From NCBI GenBank assembly GCA_001414485.1, contig LLEY01000011.1, positions 1-64,000 of the forward strand: a DNA stretch of 64,000 nucleotides. Direction: 5' to 3'. The notes under the pieces were generated by a model, which saw only the letters and a program-made list of their open reading frames with translations, was not told the DNA's origin and ran no database searches. Source of the stretch: Calycina herbarum. Taxonomy: Eukaryota; Ascomycota; Leotiomycetes; Helotiales; Pezizellaceae. Position numbers and translations under genes: made by a program. Below, in pieces: positions 1 through 11,901 of this stretch. Each line of letters begins with the position of its first letter. The stretch's first letter is position 1.

Positions 1-66
1 CCCTAACCCTAACCCTAACCCTAACCCTAACCCTAACCCTAACCCTAACCCTAACCCTAACCCTAA
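1..66. repeat. Telomere repeat array (CCCTAA)11
   Basis: Eleven perfect tandem copies of CCCTAA open the window, followed by a partial copy that merges into CCCCACGGGG. The C-rich strand reads 5' to 3' inward, as expected for the left end of a chromosome with TTAGGG telomeres, the usual type in filamentous ascomycetes. The assembly therefore reaches the physical chromosome end. Confidence 0.98.
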
Positions 67-433
67 CCCCACGGGGTAAAGACTACCTTCAAATACTAGC
101 AAGTAATCCTTTGCCCTACGGGGTAAAGAAAACCTTCAAACACTGGCAAGTAATCCTTTGCCTCACAGAGCAAAGACCACCTTTAAATACCGACAAGTAA
201 TCTCTTGCCCTACAGGGCAAAGAACACCTTCAAATACTGATAAGTAATCCTTTGCTCTATAGAGCAAAGACTACCTTCAAATACTAACAAGTAATCCTTT
301 ACTCTACAGAGCAAAGAACACCTTTAAATACTAATAAGTAATCCTTTGCTCTATAAGGTAAAGATTACCTTTAAATACTAATAAGTAATCCTTTACTCTA
401 TAGAGTAAAGAAATTAAAATCTTTAAATAATAA
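67..433. repeat. 47-bp subtelomeric tandem repeat with palindromic core
   Basis: About eight copies of a 47-bp unit abut the telomere; unit starts fall at 108, 155, 202, 249, 296, 343 and 390. Each contains a palindrome of the type CTTTGCTCTATAGAGCAAAG and the spacer ACCTTCAAATACT.AAAGTAAT-like. Copies nearest the telomere are GC-richer (CCCTACGGGG). Distal copies are increasingly converted to TA-rich forms while keeping the palindrome. A ninth unit begins at 434 and is interrupted by the transposon at 445. Confidence 0.9.
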
Positions 434-444
434 CCTTTAACCTA

Positions 445-2309
445 TAACGTGGTATACCAGGACCTCGTGATTATCAGGACCTCGTGAATTTTTTCCTACC
501 CCACCACTTTAAAATATAATAAAACTACTATAACATATTAAATTAATTAAAACTACTCAGAATCTGATGAACTAGATATATCTACAACTTCTTAACACGT
601 CCGCGTATTATAACTAGTTTTTCTACAAGTACTACAACGTCGCTGAGTCGTTTATCCTTCATCTTCTCCACCCTCCCTAGAGCGCTTGTTACGTCGAACC
701 TGCTCCTCCGTATTCTTCTAGGCTAATCCGTCCTGTGCATCCTCTATAGTAAGTGCACCTCCTTCTTAGACACGGGTATTTTTAGCCCTCTAGCGTTTAC
801 TAAGAGCTTCATTTACTGTTCGAAGTATACGGACCTTAGCTGATAAGAGGGTCACCTTATAGGCTAATCGCTCTATACCTTTTACTAACGAAGCAATTGT
901 CTAGAAAATAGGTGTTAGCGAGCTTCCTTAGTAACGAGCAATACGATCCTTAACAAGAGTTAATTACGAAAGAGCTTTAAAAGGGTTGCGAGGAGTCTAG
1001 GAGACCTAAGGGGTAGCGTCGGCAGAGGGGGGTCCGGTAGGTATAGGAGTCCGTAACTTAACATCAAGCTTTAAGATCACAGTCTAGGGTTCTAGAGGCA
1101 CTAGACCAGCTCCACAGAACCCAGCTTTAGCGTTTTAGGTTATTATTAACTAGTTGTAGGCTATGTAAAACGTAAGAAAGAACTCGACCTTAGTAATGTA
1201 GTTTATATAAGCCTTAATAAACGTCTCGATTTAACGCCTATACATACGTTTAAGAACACTAAAACACCCAACGTCGAGTAGCTAGGTTAGATGAGACAAA
1301 TGAGGAGGTAGACAAAGAGTAATAATGTTATATAACTTATAATACTCTTAGAATGCTACCGATTCATAACTCTTATACCTATCTAGAACTAACATTCGAT
1401 ATAGCCCTTTTATATAACCACGAGTATGCTTATCGAAGTGTTCTAGCTATTCCAAGCCCGTCTTATTATTAGTCTATCTATTACTAGTTAGTTTAATAAC
1501 CCAGTTATTAGGAAGACCGCCCTTAGTATACTAACTAGTAAGGTGATTTTTCCCTTAAACCACTAAGAATAGAGGGATGCTTAAACCCTCTCTATTAATA
1601 TAGACAATTACTATAGCCTATTCCCGATTGCCTGGCTAGACAGCCTTGCCTCTGCCACGTCGATTAACGCGTATAATAACCATTCTAGTGTAGATAACAC
1701 CTATTATAAAACTAGTCTTGTCAAAGTTATAGAAATCGCAGTCTTAGATCCTATATTTCGCCCGCATATTCTCTACTAGTCGAAACCACGCGCCAATTAG
1801 CTTAGGATCTTCGTACAAGGCCCTTTAGAAATCGTAAACGCGATTAAAACGCGTCTTTAGTTCTAGACGTCGTTGTACAAATCGTTGTACCTAGTTCTTT
1901 CTAACGCGTTGTCCTCTACGCGACTCGAGTATATAATTTGCTATATCTTCTACACCACCTAGCCGGGGCACAAAGCCTCTTATATCTAGATCAAGTATAT
2001 TTTAAATAATCACCTCCTCTTCTATTATAGTTATTTTATAATTTACTAGCCGGCGTTTGCTAAGAGTAGTTCAACCAGCTATTCTATTAGTAAGTGTAGA
2101 ATAAGAGACTCTATATAGCTTCGCAGCTTTACTACGGTTTATTCGTTTAGATAATCGAATAGCTTTAATAGCTAGGATAATTCGAGCTTCTTAGGTTTAA
2201 GATTCTATTAGGTAGTTGTTAAGAAAACGCGTGTTAAAGTTGAAGGTAGTAGAGTAAGGAAAAAATTCACAAGGTCCTGATAATCACGAGGTCCTAGTAT
2301 ACCACGTTA
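445..2309 (-). mobile_element. Fot1/pogo-like DNA transposon, RIP-inactivated (copy 1)
   Basis: This 1.87-kb element is bounded by ~53-bp terminal inverted repeats and TA dinucleotides (445-446 and 2308-2309). Each repeat begins ACGTGG and carries two direct copies of AGGACCTCGTGA (459-470 and 476-487 at the left end). On the minus strand a broken frame still reads as a CENP-B-type helix-turn-helix segment followed by a DDE transposase, with YNFDKTSFIIG for the first catalytic Asp block and LVLDRYKSYE for the second. Many stops come from G-to-A change. The size fits Fot1/Flipper-type elements. It sits in the palindrome of a subtelomeric repeat unit. The family assignment is strong; activity is excluded. 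Confidence 0.85.
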
Positions 2310-2329
2310 TAGTAAAGTAAAGTATAGAA

Positions 2330-3945
2330 TTATTTCTAAACTATAACTCTTAAACTAAATTATAAAAGCTATTATAGCTTTAAAGTCGTTTTACAACCTC
2401 TATTTTACTCTTATTAATATACTTGTCTTTATTTATAAGTCTATTTTAAAATTATTAAAGAAGATAATAAAGGTTCTACTAAAGTAGAATCTTATCTCTC
2501 TAATAATATATAATAAAACCTTTAAGTTAATACTATCTTTTAAGTCTATAACTAATAAATTCCTTACTAGTATAAATAAGAAAAAGGGTCTAAAAGTAAG
2601 AAATAATAAGAAAAAGATTAAACTTAATAAATCTTAAGTATACTTAGTTATTAATATATTTATAAAGCTAGTTACTATTATCTAAGAACCTTCTAGTAAG
2701 TATTCTACTCTTTTTTCTATAGATATATAGTAAGTATTATTATATATTCTATCTTATCTACTAGACTTATTATTAGTAGATCCTAATTAAGGTATTAAGG
2801 ACTAAAAAGTTATTTCTTAGCTTATTCTTTATTAAAATAATACTTAACTAAATAGCTTTAAAAGTCTTAGTAATAAGTTTTAAGAACTATACTCTTGATA
2901 ACTTTCTAAAAGAGCTTCTTAATCTTAGCGTCTTAGCTAATATTATAGCTTATCTTAGATTAAAGAATAAAGCTACTCTAAAGACTATATTATTACTTCT
3001 TAGTAAACGATAGAACTGTCGAAGTTCTAAGACCTAGGCTATGATTAATACTCTTAAGCTTTTAATAATAGAACTTTTAGCTAAATTATAATAAGCTTTT
3101 ATTAATTTTTATACTATATTAGTATCTTAAACTAATATCTAAGATTATTTAGAGTATTCTAAGAATAGCTAATACTTTTTCAAAGCCTTTACTATTTTAG
3201 AAGAAACTTATAAATAGAACTATATTATAAAGAATAATAAAAGAGTTAGAAAGAACTCCTTATATAATTAATAGAAAGTAGGAATAGATACTAGTATATT
3301 TACGTAAGCTATAACTAAAGTCTTCTCTAAAGTCTAGAAGATACTATTTAATACTAGAAAGAGCTTTATAAAGAAGTAGATATAGTCTCTCTTTGAAGAA
3401 AGTATAAAGATAGTATAAGACCTTTATAAAGAGTATAGTATAGCCTAAAAGAGGTTAGTTAACCTATGTTATAAGAGAAAGATTAAGATATTATATAATA
3501 TATAAGTAATTAGCTATACTACTACTACTACTACTATATATAATAAACTTATTTTTAAGACAAATCCTAATATTATTTTAGTAGAAGAAGCTAGAGAAAT
3601 CTTAAAGAGCTATATCCTCGCTATATTAATACTAAATATTAAGTAACTAATCTTAATTAGTAATAATAAGTAGCTTTAACTAAAAGTAAATAACTATACT
3701 TTATCTATAGATAAGAGAGCGAGATATAACCTAAATAGGTTATTATTTAAAAGATTAATATTAAGAGACTAAGAGTATATAATATTATATAAGTAGTATT
3801 AAATATACCTAGAAATATTAGTTCTTATTTAAGAGCTTATATATTATAACCTTATTAATAGACTAAAAATAACTAATTAAGAGCGCTTATAAAAAGTATA
3901 AGATTAAGTAGTTTTTATTAATTATATATATTCTAAGATTAAGAC
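2330..3945 (+). pseudogene. RIP-degraded ZNFX1-type superfamily I helicase, first part
   Basis: The plus strand can be read through many TAA/TAG codons that replace Gln or Trp codons, as RIP would produce. Near 3590-3850 the translation keeps the helicase II/III pattern: ILVEEAREILKSYIL, LILISNNK and NNYTLSIDKRARYNLNRLLFKRLI. This matches fungal NFX1-type (ZNFX1-like) helicases, where the intact form is VEEAGE...LIGDHKQLRP. The 5' end is not identifiable. The frame is cut by the foldback element at 3946 and resumes at 4383. In other organisms the family is tied to RNA surveillance; here the gene is dead. Confidence 0.7.
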
Positions 3946-4382
3946 TAACGTGTATATATAGCGAACCGGCTAAACAAGCGAACCAGCTAACTGAAAACAT
4001 ATCTAAAATCGCGATTTTGACATTTTAATATCTTTACGAATTGTTGATTAAAAATTTCAAAATTAAAACTTTGATTTTATTACTACATAAATATAAAAGT
4101 TATAAAATATAAGACTAAGGCTAATTTATATTAAAAAGTTATTAAAAGAAGAAGAAAAAAGATAAGATTATAGAGGTATTTTCAAGCGAATCGCTAAGTA
4201 AAATCATATAGCGTCTGAAACTTAGAATTCTAAATATATATATAGTAATAAAATCAAAGTTTTAATTTTAAAACTTTTAATTAATAGTTCGTAGAGATAT
4301 TAAAATATCAAAATCGCGATTTTAGATATATTTTTAGTTAGCCGGTTCGCTTGTTTAGCCGGTTCGCTATATATACACGTTA
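3946..4382. mobile_element. 437-bp foldback/MITE with ~140-bp inverted repeats, inserted in the helicase relic
   Basis: Long imperfect terminal inverted repeats run inward from ACGTGTATATATAGCGAACC on both sides, flanked by TA (3946-3947 and 4381-4382). The outer part of each arm holds two direct copies of GCGAACCGGCTAA (3961-3973 and 3978-3990 at the left). No coding frame is visible in the ~150-bp centre. Removing the element and one TA restores continuous reading of the surrounding helicase relic, so it is a clean TA-targeted insertion. The terminal ACGTG and doubled inner motif suggest mobilisation by a pogo-like transposase. Confidence 0.85.
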
Positions 4383-4938
4383 TAGTAATTATTAATTAAT
4401 ATAACTCTAAGATAATAAATAGTAGATAAAATCTATTTAAGACTAAGATAGTTCTAAGATTAGTTAAGTATTTTTACTAATATAATCACCTCTTTCTCTT
4501 TCTCTTTACTATTCTATTTTACTGTTTTTAGTAATAAGTAGATACTTTATTTCTTACTTCTATCTTTACTAAAATAAGAATATACTAACTTATAGTAGAG
4601 AGCTATAAAAGTAAGAAGCTAGTTATACTTACGCTATATCTAGGTTAGCTATAGTTATTATAAGAATACCTAAGTAAGAATAATAACCTATAGTTAAATA
4701 AGCTAGATTTATTTAAACTCTTCTAAGTAGGTCTTCTAACCTAAGTAGTAGCCTAAGTTAATAAGCGTCTACTTAGACTATTAACTATTAGTATAATTTC
4801 TTAAACTTCTAAACTAGAAAAGGCTAAATTCATATAGATAATTACTAAGAAGAAGAGAGTAATATTATTATTATATCTCTTACTTATTCTAATAGCTAAG
4901 GTAATACTAAGTTTATAGTTATACTAGAGAGACTAAAC
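4383..4938 (+). pseudogene. RIP-degraded ZNFX1-type helicase, second part (C-terminal helicase motifs)
   Basis: This continues the helicase relic after the foldback element. Recognisable pieces are SKIINSR.NLFKTKIVLRLVKYF, an apparent intron around 4470-4620, then VILTLYLG.L and near 4835 IDNY.EEESNIIIISLTYS. The last is the decayed form of the superfamily I motif DNYQGEESDIVIISLTRS. The frame stops at 4938 inside LERLN, where the retrotransposon inserted, and resumes at 11902. Dots mark stop codons created by C-to-T changes. Confidence 0.7.
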
Positions 4939-5413
4939 TATAATAATTCTTAATATAACGATTCCTCGCGGAGAAATAACTAAGTCTCGAAGGTTAGTAT
5001 ATAAGTAAGAAGTATAAATACGTTAGAGTATTTACTTAGAAGTAAACTTATTACTTATATCAAAGATATTAAAGTAAGTAATAAGATTAATAACTGAAGT
5101 TAAGTACGAAGCTTCTATCTAAATAGTAGATATACTAGTATATATAGAACCTTCTCTATATAACCTAGACCCTTAGACAGGGTTAGACCCGTAGACCTCT
5201 TTAGACTTATAAAACCTTTTAGACCCCTCGTAGGTCTATCAGGGTCTATTACGTAACTCTAATATAATACTAATAATAAGATCCTAAGGTTCTTAAGTAC
5301 TTCTACTCCTAGACCTTCTCTTATATTATCGTTCTATTTCTTAGATATCTTATACCTTGTTTTATTAGATCGCCGTCTAGACTACTTACTACGTCTACAC
5401 GTGATTTATAACA
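4939..5413 (-). repeat. Left LTR (3' LTR) of retrotransposon A
   Basis: This 475-bp copy matches 11422-11896 apart from RIP-type transitions. Its left end reads TATAATAATT and its right end TTATAACA, decayed from an inferred TGTAACG...GTAACA. A polypurine tract on the minus strand adjoins its inner border at 5414. Confidence 0.88.
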
Positions 5414-5689
5414 CTATCCCCTTCTTAGCTTAGTATATTCTCACGCTTAAGTATAAGCTAATATATTTCGTCTAGGTGTTAGCAGCCTTCTTCCTTTTTA
5501 ATATATCTTATCTTATTTATAAGAAGAAAGAAAAACAACTACTACTTACTAGAAGTATTAAAATAACTTATAATAAAATATCCTTATATTCTTACTTCGT
5601 TTCCTAAAAACATAGGTATTTCTTCGATTCCTTCTAATTCTTATAATACTCTAAATACGTTTATTTAAAGATAAAATATAATAGGGCTA

Positions 5690-6010
5690 ACGACGCCTAG
5701 AATAAGAACATTCCCTATGTTAGTAACTAGGCTTCTATTAAGAAGCAAGAGGAGAAGCTAGATAGAGAGAAAGAGAAGGCAATAGCGAAGATCCTTTAGC
5801 TATAGAAGTAAAAGGCCTTTCTAAAAGAGAGGCGTTATGAAATGTTCTACTAAGGGCTTCGTTTCCTCGACGAACTTAATACTACTGAAAATAAGGAAAA
5901 GAAAAAGAAAGAACGAGAAGAAAAGGAAAGGAGAGAGGTAGAAGCTACTCTGCCTCTTCCTACCTCCCCTGGCCTCTTTCTTAACCCTGCCTTTCTTAAG
6001 ACATATCCTT
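5690..6010 (+). other. Antisense Lys/Glu-rich reading frame between pol and 3' LTR of element A
   Basis: After the pol/chromodomain frame ends near 6014 on the minus strand, the opposite strand carries a purine-rich, mostly open frame. It includes EEKLDREKEKAIAKIL, ERRYEMFY.GLRFLDELN and KEKKKKEREEKERREVE. A clearly related frame lies in the same place in element B (about 14880-15110). It could be an antisense ORF of the element or a compositional by-product of a polypyrimidine 3' region. No known domain is recognised. Confidence 0.4.
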
Positions 6011-9000
6011 CTAACTACGCGATATAGGTAGACCTGGGTTTTAGTAGTAGAACTTCTGAAGTTCCTTCTAGCACTGGTTAAGGTTCTTTTTAGGCTTCTA
6101 AGTATTCTCTAAGTATAAGTAATCCTTCTATTTAATTAAATATTTAGTTTCGCTTCTAACGATATAATAGTCTAGTATTCTTTTAATTTTATATTTAGCG
6201 TTTAGGTTAACTAGTTAGATTTCTATAAGTAAGGCTAGTAGTGCTCTTAGTAGTACTAGTTTAAGTAGAGATATATAAAATACTAGATAGATATTCATTG
6301 TTTTTAGTAGTACTAGTTTATAGTTTAAAAGTCTTCTAACTTATTTAATTTTAAATAGTCTAAGTTTCTTATAATCTAGTTTATTACTTAGTCTCTTAGT
6401 ATTAATGTTTTTCTATACTAAGTAGACTTTATCTCTCTCTTTTAATATTAGCTTCTAACTACGTTATTTATTATAGTAGTATATATTATATTCTACTACG
6501 AACTATAAATCTTCTATAAGTTTCTTATATAGCTCTTTAATTTTCAAGACCTAGACTTAAATAAGTTAATTATTAATAGTTATAGTTAATAGCTCTTAAT
6601 ATACTACTAATTCGTATCTAAAGTTAGTATAGAATAGTATAATATATATAGTTTCTATTACTAAACTATTATATATAAACTATATAAGTAGTAAGAGCTT
6701 AACCTAGTTATTCTATTAATAGTTTATATAATACCTAAGATATACTTTAATAGCTTAATTTATTTATTTATTCTCTCTATTTATTTAAAGATAAAATAAT
6801 ATTAATAGCTTTCTTTTAGTTCCTAGCTGTTTTATAAGAGTAGTCTAGAATTTTAAAGTAAATAGCTTATCTCTATTAAAGAGTATTTCCTCTAGTAGTC
6901 TATATTATAAGACTACTTCTTTAAGAAAGATAAACGCTAGCTCTTCTACTATACTTAACTTAAGGTATAGTACTAAGATTATATACTTTATAAGCTATTT
7001 TATAATAACTAGGATTAAGTTATATTCTACTCCTATTATTAAGTCTTTAGATTTTAGTAATTTGATAATAAAATCCTAGATTATTAACTTCTAAGATATT
7101 TATAGTATAGAAGTAGTATCTATCTATCTATAAAGTATATAGTAGGAAGCCTTATTCCTAGTATAGGTATTATACTCTACTACTACTTTCTTAATAAGTT
7201 TATTAAGACTTTCTTTAAAACTATACTTCTTTAAACAGAGTATTATCCTTCGTTTTCCTTAGTATCTATAGGCTAGTAACCTATATTACTCTTATATAAA
7301 TTCTTTCTTAATCGTAGTTAAGATAAAGAACTTTCCTTTATATATAATAAGGCTTTTATTTATTTATTCTATATCTATAGAATAATAGATTACTTCGTCT
7401 AAGTATATATTATAGAATATATCTTTACTTCTATTATATAGTACTTGTTTAAAGTAGGCTGTTTTAATTCTATTAGTCTATAAGGTTTTAAGGCGCTCTA
7501 TCGTCGCTATCTTATAGATTATTAGAGCTAAGTCCTTATTCTCGAGTATTTTTAGGATTATAACTTACTTATATTCCTTATCTTCTTTATAGCCTAGTTT
7601 CCTACTAAGAGCATCGGCCTAAGGATTTATAGTTCCTTTGATATATCTAATAATAATGTTATAATTTATAAGAGTCTATAACTATCTTATAAGGCGTCTA
7701 TTATTAAGTTCCTTCGTAGTTAACTATGTTTTTAAGTTCTTATAATCTATTAGAATAGTTACCTAGTATTTCGCTTCTTAGAGATAGATTCGCTAATATT
7801 CTAAAGCTAAGACTATAGTAAGAAGTTCCTTCTTATATATATTATAATTCTACTATACTAAATCTAGTGTCTTTGAGAAGTATATAACAGGTATAAGCTT
7901 TTCTTTTTCTCCTAGCTATAGATATATTACTTCTATAGCCGTGTTAGAGATATCTATTTTAATAGTACTAGGTTTCTTAGTATCGTAGTTCCTAAGAATT
8001 AGTTCTTTAGTAAAGTACTCTTTAATTTTCTAAAAAGCTTCTTTATATACTTTTTCTTATATAAACAGTATATCCTTCTTTATTAGGTTTATTAGTAGTT
8101 TTATTATTCTTATATAATCCTAAATAAACAGTTAATAAAAGTTTATAAAACTCTAAAAAGACTAAATATCTTTTATATTTATAAGTGATTTCTACTTAAG
8201 AATATTCCTTACTTTTATTAAGTTAATCTCTACTTATTTAGGTAAAATAATATATCTAAGAAAAGTAGTCCTAGTTACTCTAAACTTATACTTTAAGAGT
8301 TTAAGTTATAAGTCTATAGTACTAAGTTTCCTAAGAACTTCTTTTATATACTCTTTATAGTCCTTCTCGTATTTAGAGAATACTAAGATATTATCTAGGT
8401 AATATATAACTATTACCTCTAGAAGGTTCTTAAGTATCTTATAATTCTATCTTTAATAAGTAGCTAGTATATTAGTAAAACTAAACAGTATAACTATATA
8501 CTTATAGAGTTCTAAGAGTAAGACAAATACTATCTTCTACTTATCTCCTCTTTTAATTCTTATTAGACTAAAAGCGTTTTATTAATCTAATTTCATAAAT
8601 TTCACAGCTTAGCTTAATTTATCCTATAAATAGCAGCTATCTAGTAATAGATAAACGTTCTTAACTATTATATTATTTACGTCGTAATAGTTAATATAAA
8701 CTCTTTTATCTAGATTATTCTTTTTAAATACTATAAGTATATTTAAAGTAGTAGATAATTCTAATTTCTAAATATACCTCTTCTTAATTCCTTCTTTAAT
8801 ATATTTTTTTAAGAATTTAAAGTACTTACCAGCTATATAAGTATAGCTTTTATTTCTTAAAGTTATAACTCTCTTTGATTTTAATCTTATAATTCTATAA
8901 CTAATATTTTAGCAAAGCCTATAAATTATCTAGGTTATTAAATAGTCTTATATATTCTTTATACTATATAAGTACTTATTTCTTAGCTGTCTTACTAACC

Positions 9001-11421
9001 TATAGAGGACTCTAGGCTTAGTATTCTAGCGTATTAGAAGAGGTAGCGCTAATCTTATTCCAGCTATATAGTTAATACTATAATCCTTTATAGTAGTATC
9101 GCTTAAAAGTTACCTTTCCTACCTTCTAGTTAATACTTAGGTTATATTTCTAAATCTATAATATACTAAGTATAGCTTCCTTCTTTTCTATCTTAATAAT
9201 ATTAAATTATATATCTAAGTAGTATCCTTCGATCTTGGTTTTCGTTAGTATAGTCTAATAGTTTACTATTTCTCCTTAATAGACTATATCTATTCTATTA
9301 ACTATTCTTAGTTAATATAGTTTCGTTTCTTTAATTAGAACGTCTAACTTTTCTATAGCTATTAGAGAAAAGAAGTTACCTATTACTCCTAAGTTAATAA
9401 GAACTTAGATCTCCTTTCCCTTAATCTAGGTAGTTACTATTAACTATCTTTCTCTAGTAGTAGCGTTGATTTCGTATACTTAAGACGTAATAGTAAACTA
9501 TCTTCTTTCTAGGTATCTAAGAACTCTAAAAACTACTCTTTCTTCCTTAGCTAATACTACTTTACTAATTTATCTAACTAGAACTTATTCTAATCCTAGT
9601 AATATACCTATAAACCTAGTCCTACGATATTAGTATATAAGAAAAAAGCCTCTCTCTCTCTAAAGTATAAATTCTCCGATTATATTAGTAAAGTACTTAG
9701 CTACCTATTACTTATCTACTTATAGTTAGTAAGTAACTACTAGGATTATTAACGTAGTTATATCTTCTTAACCTTCTTTTAGTTTAGAGATAACTTGCTT
9801 CGTAGTAGTACTTTAAAATAGAACCTATATTAGCCCGTTCTAAATTATATAATATAATCCTAGGCGAACTAGTTTCTATTCCTTTATAGTATAGATAGCC
9901 TAGAAGTTAAGCTCCTAGCTATTAATATATACCTATCTATTTCCTTATTTAAATATTCTAATAAATATCTAGTTTTCTTCTCTTCCTAGTCTATACTCTT
10001 ATTTATTATTCTCTTTAGATAAAGTAGAGGAATCTAAGAATCTATAATCCTCTAAGTCTTAGTTAAACTACGTAGTCTATACTATTATAATCTAGAATAG
10101 TTATCCTTTCTTATATAGGTATATAAATTCCTTATTAATCTATTTTGTTTTATATATAGTATTATACTAGAGCACGTTTCCTAGTACCTCTATAGTAGTT
10201 TATATAGTTCAGTTATTATCGTTCGAGTTCTTCTAGTATCGCTCTTTCTCTTTATAATATATAAGTACTTATTAGTCTCTAGCTATTAACATAGCTAGTT
10301 CCTTAATTTCGTCTAGGTACTAGCTTTCTAGTTCCTCTTATTCTAATAACTCCTCTTTATCTAAGCTTAATCTATTATTATAATAGTTCTCTAGAGTCTA
10401 ATCGTTCTCGACTTATATATTAAATCCTTATACTTTAAGTTCTAACTCTATAAACTCTTCACGTTTAAATAACACTACTTCCTTTTCAGTTATATTAACC
10501 TGTTTTCTCTTTTAAGAAGCTTTCTTAGCTAGGTACACGTTTACTAAGTAGCCTAGTTAAGTATACTAAAAGCAAAGGTTCTATTCTCTACGTTAGGTTC
10601 GTTTCTTTTAGAAAAGTTTCTTTTTATAAGAACCTCTCTTCTTCTTCTTTATCTATAACTTTTCAGTAGTATCTAATTATATAGGATCTCTTTTATTTCT
10701 ATAGTAGCTACCGTAGTAGTATATATAACTTCCTTTCTTTTCTAACTTTCGCTTATAGTTTTAATTATTAATTTTAATCACAGCGTTAGTTAATTTATTA
10801 AGGTTATCAAAGGAGTCTTACCTAGCTAGCTCGTCCTTTACCGAGTTCTTTAATCTTTTATAATACTACTTTTAAAGAGCCTCGTCGTTCTATCCTAGTC
10901 GTATAGAGTATTACTAGAATTCTAATATATACTTAGTAGTAGATCCTTTTTATTAAAGGTTATAGAGAGCTTATACTAATTTCTTTTTCAAATCTATATC
11001 TATAAAGGCTTATTTAATAGCTTAGATAAAACCAGCGACTATCTAGAACAGTTACTTTATACTCGGGCTTATAGTTATTAATACTTATCTATTTAATATC
11101 TTATTTATCTAGAAGTCCTCTATATATAGTTCTACCTAATTATAAGTAGTACTCTTAAGCTAGGTAGTAAGCTATATAACTTAGTCTATTTCGTAGAAGA
11201 ACTAGGCTAAGTAAAAGTTTAGATATATTATAGCTTTTATAAGGAACTTAGCTAGCGTCTCTAGTAATCTATTATATAGTTTCAGTACTAGCAGCTTAAC
11301 TTCTTCGTAGAGAGTCGTAACTGGCGCTATAGCTAGCGCCGAGGTTAGTATAGGAGTTAGCCTTAGAGTTAAAAAGGTCTAGCTTATAATAACGATCGTA
11401 CTTCTAAGCTAGTACTCAAAG

Positions 11422-11896
11422 TATAACGATTCTTAATACAACGATTCCTTATAAAGGAATAACTAAGTCTTAAAGGTTAGTATATAAGTAAGAAGTATAA
11501 ATATATTAGAGTATTTACTTAGAAGTAAACTTATTACTTATATCAAAGATATTAAAGCAAGTAATAAGATTAATAACTAAAGTTAAGCACGAAGCTCTTA
11601 TCTAAATAGTAGACGTACTAGTATATATAGAACCTTCTTTATATAACCTAGACTCTTAGACAGGGTTAGACTCGTAGACTCTTTTAGACTCGTAGACCTC
11701 TTTAGACCCCTCGTAGGTCTATCGGGGTCTATTATATAACTCTAATATAATACTAATAATAAGATTCTAAGGTTCTCGAGTACTTCTACTCCTAGACCTT
11801 CTCTTATATTACTGTTCTATTTCCTAGATATCCTATATCTTATTCTATTAGATCGCTATCTAGACTACTTACTACGTCTATATATAATTCGTAATA
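11422..11896 (-). repeat. Right LTR (5' LTR) of retrotransposon A
   Basis: This pairs with 4939-5413. It begins TATAACGATT and ends TTCGTAATA, followed directly by the target duplication TAAAC. The equal length of the two LTRs shows the element inserted whole and later diverged mainly by RIP. Confidence 0.88.
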
Positions 11897-11901
11897 TAAA
11901 C

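Larger units (their letters stand above)
4939..11896 (-). mobile_element. Ty3/gypsy chromo-retrotransposon A, complete but RIP-inactivated
   Basis: Two 475-bp LTRs (4939-5413 and 11422-11896) bound about 6.0 kb and are flanked by an identical 5-bp target duplication, TAAAC (4934-4938 and 11897-11901). The element lies on the minus strand: next to the left LTR a purine tract reads AAGAAGGGGATAG on that strand, the expected polypurine tract before a 3' LTR. Near 8370-8420 the minus strand reads VIYYLDNILVFSK, the gypsy reverse-transcriptase YLDDI box. Around 10.55 kb a decayed CCHC zinc knuckle is visible. Near 6080-6240 a chromodomain reads YLIKWKDYLYLENT. The order gag-pol-chromodomain fits Ty3/gypsy. 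All frames are riddled with stops. Confidence 0.88.

Noticed and set aside
108..413. CRISPR-like array
   Set aside because: The whole 47-bp unit is repeated with no variable spacers, and the setting is a eukaryotic telomere.
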